The notes below the pieces were generated by a model. The model had not been told where the DNA came from and searched no databases. It saw only the letters and a program-made list of their open reading frames with translations. Source: Actinostola sp. cb2023 (lineage: Eukaryota > Cnidaria > Anthozoa > Actiniaria > Actinostolidae). From it: a stretch of 64,000 nt of DNA. Shown piece by piece: positions 48,801 to 57,800 of the stretch. The stretch lies in contig JAUJYZ010000706.1 of assembly GCA_033675265.1 (NCBI GenBank), positions 101,001 to 165,000 of the forward strand, read 5' to 3'. A program made the position numbers and the translations under genes. How positions within the stretch are numbered: position 1 is the stretch's first letter; each line of letters begins with the position of its first letter.

Positions 48801-51800
48801 ACGTCTTGACAAGGATGAAAAGCTCAAATCAGCATACATCAAGACCCTCAACACAGATCTAGAAAAGGGATTCATAAAGAAAGTTTCAGAAGAAGATCTA
48901 AAGAAAGAACATCAAAGAGACCAGTACATTGTACACCATCCAGTAGTCCATCAACACAAGCCAGACAAAGTCAGAAGAGTCTTCAACTTCTCTAGCAGAT
49001 ATCAAGGTCAGTCATTAAATGACAGAATCTATAATGGTCCAGACCTTCTAAATTCCTTGACTGGAGTACTGACAAGATTTAGAACTGGAAACATCTGTCT
49101 TGCAGCAGATGTTTCTGACATGTTTCTGCAAATGCAGGTCAAAGCTGAAGACGAGAAGTCATTAAGATTCTTATTCAGAGAGTCAAGCGATCAGCCTATC
49201 GAGACCTACAAGTGTGTAAGACGTCCACTTGGAGAGCGTTCGGCACCCTGCTGTGCAAATTACACCATCAAGAAATGCTGTGAAGATAACATCAAAGAAT
49301 ATCCACTTGCTGCTGAAATAGCTGACAAAAGTTTCTATGTTGACGACTGCCTTACATCAGTTGACAACCAAGATCAAGCAAAAGAGTTGGTTACAGATCT
49401 AACTCAGCTACTAGGAAAAGGAAGCTTCAAGCTAACAAAGTGGATGTCTAATGACAAGGTTGTGCTACAAACAGTCCCACCTGATGATCAGTACAAAGGC
49501 CTCAAGAGCTTTGACAACCAATCAACTAACAGGACAAGAACTCTTGGCTCTGTTTACGACCCAGACAAAGATTGCTTTATTGCCACAATTTCACCCAAGA
49601 ATCCAGCCTCTACACCAAGAGAGTTTCTCAGTCGAATAGCCTCCATATGGGACCCATTGGGACATCTCAGCCCATTCATCATTAGAGGACGAAACCTCCA
49701 AAGAGAATCATTCACACAGAAGTTGCACTGGGACAGTCTTGTTACAGACCCTCTACTGACCAAGTGGCGTTCATGGGAAGAAGAACTTCTGCAGAATCAA
49801 GGTACAGAAATCCCACGTCCATTCAGATCAAGACAAGAGAATGGTGAGTCCAGTTTAGTTTCATTCTCTGATGCATCTAAGAAAGCCAAATGTGCTGTCA
49901 ACTACATCAGAACTGTGTATGAGGAATGGCAACATTGATACACAAATAAATATTGCAAGAACAAAGTTGTCACCACAAGAAACAAGATCAATCCCAAGAT
50001 TGGAGCTGGACGCATTCCTAATGTCAGTCAAGTTGGTGAAGACAACACTGAAAGAAATGAACATACCCATCAACAAGGTAACATTGTTCACAGATTCCAT
50101 GATAGTATATTACTGGGTAGAACAACCAAGTAGTAAATACAAGGATTATGTAGCCCACAGAATTGTAGACATACAACATGAGTTCAAGCAACTAGAGAAT
50201 GATGGTTGCAAAGTAGAAGTAAGATATTGCCCAACTAAAGATAACGTAGCTGATGACGGTTCAAGAGGTTTAACACCTGACAAGCTAGGACCAGATTCAA
50301 GATGGCAAAAGGGCCCAAGTTTTATATCTAAGCCTGAATCAACATGGCCGTGCCTCCCTCACAAGGAGGAGCTCACAGATGAAAAGAAAGAAATCCGCAA
50401 GCAATGTCTAACAACGCAGGAGTCTACCACACCAAGGTATGATGTTATAAAGTATTCTACTTTGAGTAAAGCCCTGAGAGTCCTTGCAAGAATTATGCGA
50501 TGGAGATCAAAGAACCACAATACTACATTAGAAAGCACAGAATTGGATCAAGCAGAAAGGGTACTAATAAGACAACATCAACAGGAACTATTCAAAGAAG
50601 AATATGAAAGCCTCATCAAGAATAAAGAAGTCTCACAGAAATCACCTCTCAAACGATTGGTACCTTACATCGATGAGAATGGTATAATCCGTGCTAAAGG
50701 TCGGCTGCGACACTCGTCACTTCCATACACATCCAAATATCCAATCATAATGCAAGGAAAGTCACATGTTGCAGAATTGATGATCAGACAACTACATCAA
50801 GCATTGCATCATGCACCAGCTGCACATGTGCTGAATGAAATTCAACAAAGATTCTGGTTCATCAATGGTAAGAAAGTCATTAAGTCTATCATATGGAACT
50901 GCTTTACTTGCAAAAAAGAACGTGTAAAGCCAACACCACCACTAATGGCAGACCTCCCTCCTGCTCGAGTGACCCCAGGTGCGTCTCCCTTTACAGCTGT
51001 AATGTGTGACTACTTTGGACCAATTACAGTGAAAGACAGAATCACAACACGCCGTGCAGTGGCACAAAAGAGATGGGAATGTCTATTCACATGCTTAGCT
51101 ACCCGAGCAGTCCACTTGGAGTTAGTAGATAGCTTATCATCAGAGGCATTCATCAACTGCTTCTTACGATTCACAAGCAGAAGAGGAACATGTACAGATG
51201 TTTACTCAGACCGAGGAACAACCTTCATTGGTGCTGACAAAGAAATATCAGAGAGTATGAACCAAGTGGTTAACACACTTCACAAGAAAGGCATTAATTG
51301 ACACTTTGGTTCACCATTATCACCCCACAAGACAGGAGCTGTTGAAAGAATGGTCAGAAGTGTCAAAAGAGCATTAAGAAGCTTGGAAATCAAAGTATAC
51401 ACATCAGATGTACTCCACACAGCATTGGTTGAAATTGAAGGATCACTTAACAGCAGGCCGTTGACATCTTTACAAGTAGAAGAACCCAACGATCTCGAAG
51501 CATTGACACCAAACCATCTCTTACTACTCAAGTCTGAAGTTAGCCTTCCATTAACAGAAGTCAACTCAAGAAAGGTATATCAACAGGCACTCATTTCAGC
51601 TCTAACGTTCTGGACAAGATGGCTCAAAGAGTACTTACCGACTCTAATCCAAAGGTCCAAATGGTACTTCGAACAGAAAGAGCCAAAGGAAGGAGAACTA
51701 GTTCTCAGTATCGAAGACAACGTCAGCAGGCATCAATGGCCGTTAGCTCGGATTGTACGTGTCATCAGGAGCGAAGATCACCGCATTAGATCCGTCGAGC

Positions 51801-54800
51801 TACAAATGAAAGGCAGTCGCTACATCCGCCCAGTCACAAAGATTTGCAGATTGGAAGACGATTAGTTCTTTGGCACCTTCATAAAGGAACCAAAGAAAAA
51901 GAGGAGCATGTTAATTCACGAACTCAGTGAACTTGATCGAACTTTCGATCGTACAACAATATTGTTGAAATAACATTTATTTTACGTACCTTACAAGTTC
52001 CTCAAGTATTTACAGACGTTTTAAATCCATTTGTAATTTCAAACCATTATATTTGTTAGTCTTTTTCTTCAAGAAACTGAACATTGTAAACTTGCCATTT
52101 CAACCGCCATGTTTGATTGTGAACAGCCTCGTTTTCGTGCGTAAGTCATTCAATGTTATTGCTTAGCAACGTACGTGTCACGTCAGCGAATCACGCAATC
52201 AGTGTTTTCACTTTTCATTTAGTTTTCACTAGTTTTTACTTTTCTCACTTATTTTCTTCATCAAACCGATTTATTATGGTGGGAAGCCACATTTAAGGTA
52301 AAGTTATGCATAAACAAATACTATTGTAATTATTTTACATAGCTTTTATTGACGGAAACATTATATAACAAGTGTATTTTCTTCATTAGTTTGAAGCGTT
52401 TGATAACAGAGTAAATCACTGTTTTTCACAACTGCTCTCAAGTGGTTTTGTCTTTAATTTCCCACCGTGGCATCTACAATGTGTAATAGATGACAGATCA
52501 AAATTTCTTAAATAGAGCAGTGTAATTTTGTGGCAAAATTCTGCCAGTGTCTCTGTTACTAATGGCATCTGTACTCTTAGCAATGTGGCATGCTTCTGAC
52601 CACTTCCTTTGGTGCCATCTTGTTTCTACTTCAAGGATCTTGGTGTTAATCCAGGAAATGGAATGTCCTGTATTGTGTGCGTGTTCCGCGAGAGCTGACT
52701 TGTCGGTCTTGTTAAGTCTAACATAGGACTGATGTTCCTTCTGTCTTGTGGCCAAAGATCTACCGGTCTCCGATATAAAACGTTTCACATTCTCCGCACG
52801 GGATGGAATAAATCACTCCGATCTTCTTTTCTTTTGGTAGCGGGTCTTTAGGCTTGGACAAGATCTGTCTCAGCGTGGTTAATGGTTTTACGCAGACTTC
52901 AATCCTGTGGCTTTCTAGGACACAGAATTTTGCCACAAAATTACACTGCTCTATTTAAGAAATTTTGATCTGTCATCTATTACACATTCTTAACTTGCTA
53001 GTTTCCTTGCTCGCGCAGCATGTGTACATTTTGTCTGCGCATGCGTTTGGATTCAGATTTCAAAGTACCTATTTGCATAATCGATACTTCAGCTTTTGTC
53101 ATTCATGTGCCAACGATGTGCCAACCAGAGATCGATTGGCTGTTGAAACAAAACGTGTGAGAAGCCTTTGTGGAAATGGTTGGCACATTTACATCACAAT
53201 GTTAATGTTTGTAAACATGAAGTATCGCTATTGTTTTGCCAAGTGCACTGCTGTGGAAGATTTTGTGAGCGATCTACTTCTCTAGAATGAAGTTTTAGAA
53301 AATCATTGAAAGGAAATCAATAGTTCGCCTACTTTTGTGGTGCTGTGGATATTTTTTTCCGTATAATGGAACAAAATCCGCCAAAACAAGGCAACAATTC
53401 CTACGGAGAAGTCGGGTGAATGAGTGATACTTGGACACTTCAAATCCACCGCAAAGCAAGAGGGACAATTTTTCAACTCCAACAAACAAGACCTTACGAA
53501 ACTAGCATGAGCGAAGCAATAAATCACGGAAGAAAGTTACTGGGGGGTGAGCTGCTAAGAGAGGTTTTCTTATAATTTAGTTTGACACGTCACCAATTCA
53601 GATAAACGATTCGCAAACACAATGCTGAATAAAAACTCAATGTGAATCAAACTTATATCAAACGGTTTACAGCTGATTCTAAGAAGTCCAAAAAAATGAA
53701 GAATTAAGCTATCCTTTACAATAAACTTCAACACATAGAGTGTTTGTAATATGGTATACACCAGCGATGAAAATCAGTCAAAATCATAACAAATGGAGTG
53801 TACTGATACCATAGTACCAAAATAATACGATCTCACATTGAGGGATAATTTTTCAGCTTAAAATAAGTTCTCGAATGCAAAGAATAAGCTTAGAAGAAGT
53901 CAATTTGTGCTATTTTCGGCTGGGGGGCTAGTTAATAAGTATTGTACTTTAGGTAGGAATGTTAGGAAAACACGTGCAAAAATGATAAATACCCAACTGA
54001 ACCGAGCAAAATACTTGAGAATACTTGAATGTAGAGAACTCAAATTCACAGAATGTGACCTTCATTGTGTCATTACTAACGTTCACTGTGAAGTATCTCT
54101 TGAAAACATCTTCGATGAGAATAAACCCAAAGGACTTTGTAGCTGGTTTTAGGATAACTCCTTGTTTTGGCGGATTTTGTTCCTTGATATTTTATCATCT
54201 ACGACCCTTATACGGAAAAAAATCACGCATGCGCAGACAAAATGTATACATGTTTGCTCGCGCATATTGTCGTTTTTGTTTTGTTTTTTGTTTTTGTTTG
54301 CGCGCGCTATTTGTTTACAACGTAATAGCCGTTAGTTTTGACGAATTACTACCATTTTACACCCTGAAGATGGACCATGTGTCCGAAAGCTTGGTTTTAA
54401 AATAAAAATGTTTTGGTTGAAGAAACGAACAAACTCATTATGTCTACACCAACCAGCAAATAATTACTTAAAACTGTACTTGTTGTCATCGTGTTCAAAT
54501 ATCACAACAAATATTACATGGAAACTCATTTAACTTTATGTCCGTAATTATTCAAAGCGTCCTCGTGTCTCATAACATCGCCGGCTTCTGCTTTTCAGGT
54601 AAGTGATTTCAGCTTTGAGTAAAATCATAGTTAATGAAATGGTTGCGACTTGCTAAACGTTAGATATATGTTGTGTACGGTCACGATTGGGGGAAAAGAA
54701 ACGAAAAAAAAGATAGAACAATGCTGTTTGCTGAGTTTCAAATGCCGTTTTTACACCTGAGTGCTTTACCGAGGTAAATAATAATAATAATAATAATAAC

Positions 54801-57800
54801 TTTATTTATATAGCGCTTTTACATGGACAACTTACAAAGCACTTTACAACTGATACAACTGAAATAAACGTAATCATAATCCAAAAATTTGTTGGTAATG
54901 AAAATTTGTTGGTAAAGCTAAGGTTACTAAGATGAACCCTTCAAGAAACAATAGTTTTCTGATTATAGTACCATGGTAAAGCGCTCAGGTATAAACACTG
55001 CATTTGAAACCCAGCAAACATCATTCTTCTATCTTTTTGCTCTTACTCTAAACGTCAGTAAAGTTAAAGGCCCAGCTTAGACCGTGATGCTTAGCGCGCA
55101 TGCTAATCAAATTAGCCATTTTTGTGATGCTGAAAATTCATCAAGTGAGGTTTACAATCCGTCTGCATCGACCGTTTGAGAATTATTTTATTCAGTTAAA
55201 GTTAATTACTAGCATTCGTTTATGAGCAAGGGAAGTTTTTAGCGCTTTATTTTTTATTTTTAAGTCTTTTGGGAATTTATTTCGATTTTCATGTCGAAGC
55301 AGGTCCGCGGATGATCTCGACTACCAGGTGATTGCGAGTAATTCGTCTTCGTTCTTCAGTTTTCGACCTGTGCAACGAACGAAAACGAAGCTTGGGCTTC
55401 AAAGGCAGAACAAACAGTATTTTAGCTGAATTTCTACTACACAAAACTTCAGTAACAGAAGACTAGTGTTTTACTGATGATCATAACAGCTAATTATATA
55501 TACAAGAAAATTGAGTAATTGGTGTCGAAGAAGAATACTTTATACCGTACCTCAGCGTGTCAGCGTGACTAAAATAACTCTCGAGCTAGTCGAGTGTGTT
55601 CATACTTTCTTCTCCCAGAAAGGAATCGTAAAAATTAAAAATTGCCGTTTTTTCGCCACTAGGAGTACTTTGCATAGATTCCGGCGGTCACTTGTTTCCA
55701 TGTTGAAAGATCGAGAGTTATTATAAAGATCTCAGTACTCATCTATCAAACGGCGTACTCGGACAGCCAACACACGAAGGACAAAGCCTCGACCTCGTGA
55801 GGTTCAAAACAAAAATAGAAGCGCGAAAAGCATCACGGTCTAAGCTGGGCCTTTAAGTAGTACTCTTTATAACGGTGTTATACATTTCTTTTAACCTTTG
55901 AATTTATATTTTTGTTCGTTGTTCGCCATTCCTTTCCATCATTGACTATAATAAAATGAAGTAACGTATCAAATAAATAAGGAAATGATCTTGGGCGGCA
56001 TAAGTCAATCAATCTATCAATTAAAAACTGATCAAATACCCCCCAAAAATATACTCGAGAAAAAATAGAAAAACTCTGATCAGGAACAGGAGGGAAATTT
56101 GCATGAGCATGCGCTTAACCGCTGGACCATAAAAGCGTGATTTCGGAGGCACAAAAAACGATTATAGCAATAATAATGCTATATTTTATTCTGTTGCTAT
56201 TTTGATCATCAGATTTCGACAAAAAGGCTTAATATAGTCAAATGTTAATTTAATTCTGGCTTTTCACTGATCACTGACTATTCACAAAATTCGTATTTTG
56301 TTTGATATTGAACGGCACAGGAAGCCCAAGCTGGGATTTTGTGGATTATATCTTTTTTTTTTTTTCTATAAATACTGTAACAACAGTCTTGAAACTGTCC
56401 TGGTGTCTTGTGGTATTTATTTACTATACCTGTACAAAGTTTCGTCGAATTTGAAAACAATTTAGATCTCTTCCCCGACCTTTCCATGAAAATATTTTTG
56501 TTGTTATCATAAAAAATATGTAATTTTATCTCTTCTTGCGAAATTTTCCAACAATCTCAATAATGTATACTGAAAGCATATGGTACATAGTTCTATGAAA
56601 TGGTAATTTTTTGTGGAGATTTCGGCTGGATTTCAAGCAATATGCAAAAAATGTATATTTTTGAGTAATGAAATTTATGCAAACTTTACACTTCAATAAA
56701 ATGTTTACACTTTGACCGATCTCAGCATCATATCTAAAAATATGACCTTGGATGGGAACATTACAAGAACATTGGAACACTGACAGAAGAGGCCCTACTA
56801 TAAAACGAATACCATAATAAATGTGTTGACGATGAATTCACGTTCTACAAATTATGACGAAGAAATTGTCGAAAATCTTCGACCGAGCGATTTTTCCCAG
56901 AGAAGTTACTGGAATTTTTCAAAACAGGAAACATGACTTTAATGAATTATGTTGTGGAAATTGTGGAGATTTCGGCTCAATTTCGAGATAACTAACTTTA
57001 AAGATTGAGATAATTGAGTATTCCAGACATCATACACAAGTTTACCTTCGTTTATTTGAAGTTGATTTGGTGTTGATGAAAGCTAAGATATTAATAATAT
57101 ACATTCCATATGTATAAGAATTGACTAAATGTATATACTTTCCCTTACATATTCTTCGCGACTGAGCTTGCAACGTAGACAAACTGTTTACTCCATGTCA
57201 GCTGCCCGCCATGTTGTCCAAAATAGAGTATTTAGCACAGCAAAAGAACAGGAATTTGATATCAAATAAAGGCATAATACTCTAATATTTCGATCAATGA
57301 AATAACTTTAAGGCACAAAGATAGCATTAAGAATTCATTTCTGCGTGTTCAGTACATACAATTCTCGTAATACGTCCTCAAAAACTGTAAACATTGGAAC
57401 CAAACAACTTGTCTCGAGTACATCTTGCCGTTCATCTGACTGTGGCGACCCATGCGCACACAAAATTCCCTCCTGTTCTGATCAGGTAATTTAATTTCAG
57501 TTCATTGTGATATAGTAGTCTGAGTTCGTATGCGCTTATATTGCATTGAGGGTAGGGTGGGGCTATTTAATATTTCGGGATTCCGAAAACGTTCCGATTT
57601 TACCGAATGTGATACATTCGTTTTCACGTGATCAATCAGAATACATGTTTCATTGTTTGATTGCTTAGTTTTGAGATGTACGTGTCATTGTCATTCATGT
57701 GGTCATTTCATTTTCGAATTCTGTAACTATGTTTATAACTATGTTTAGTACCACGCACGTGCCACTTGTGAGTCGTATTGTACTAAACAGTATCACAGCA

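Larger units (their letters stand above)
45800..52478 (+). mobile_element. BEL/Pao LTR retrotransposon with foldback 5' end
   Basis: A 6.7 kb element flanked by a 5-bp target duplication ATGTG (45795-45799 and 52479-52483). The empty site is intact in copy A near 12131, so insertion followed gene duplication. Gag and pol order (coiled-coil, DUF1759-like gag, zinc knuckles, aspartic protease, RT, RNase H, integrase) and a YVDD reverse transcriptase identify BEL/Pao. The coding region is broken (reading-frame change in RNase H, nonsense codon in integrase). Both outer ends read TGTAGATGCC/GGCATCTACA because the 5' end carries an inverted LTR piece. Confidence 0.92.
45589..54439 (-). mobile_element. 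Penelope-like element with inverted arms, split by two insertions (copy B)
   Basis: Same ends as 11787-12851. A BEL/Pao element interrupts the left arm (45800-52478) and a TIR element interrupts the right arm (53018-54253). Without these it would be about the size of the copy A element. Confidence 0.75.
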
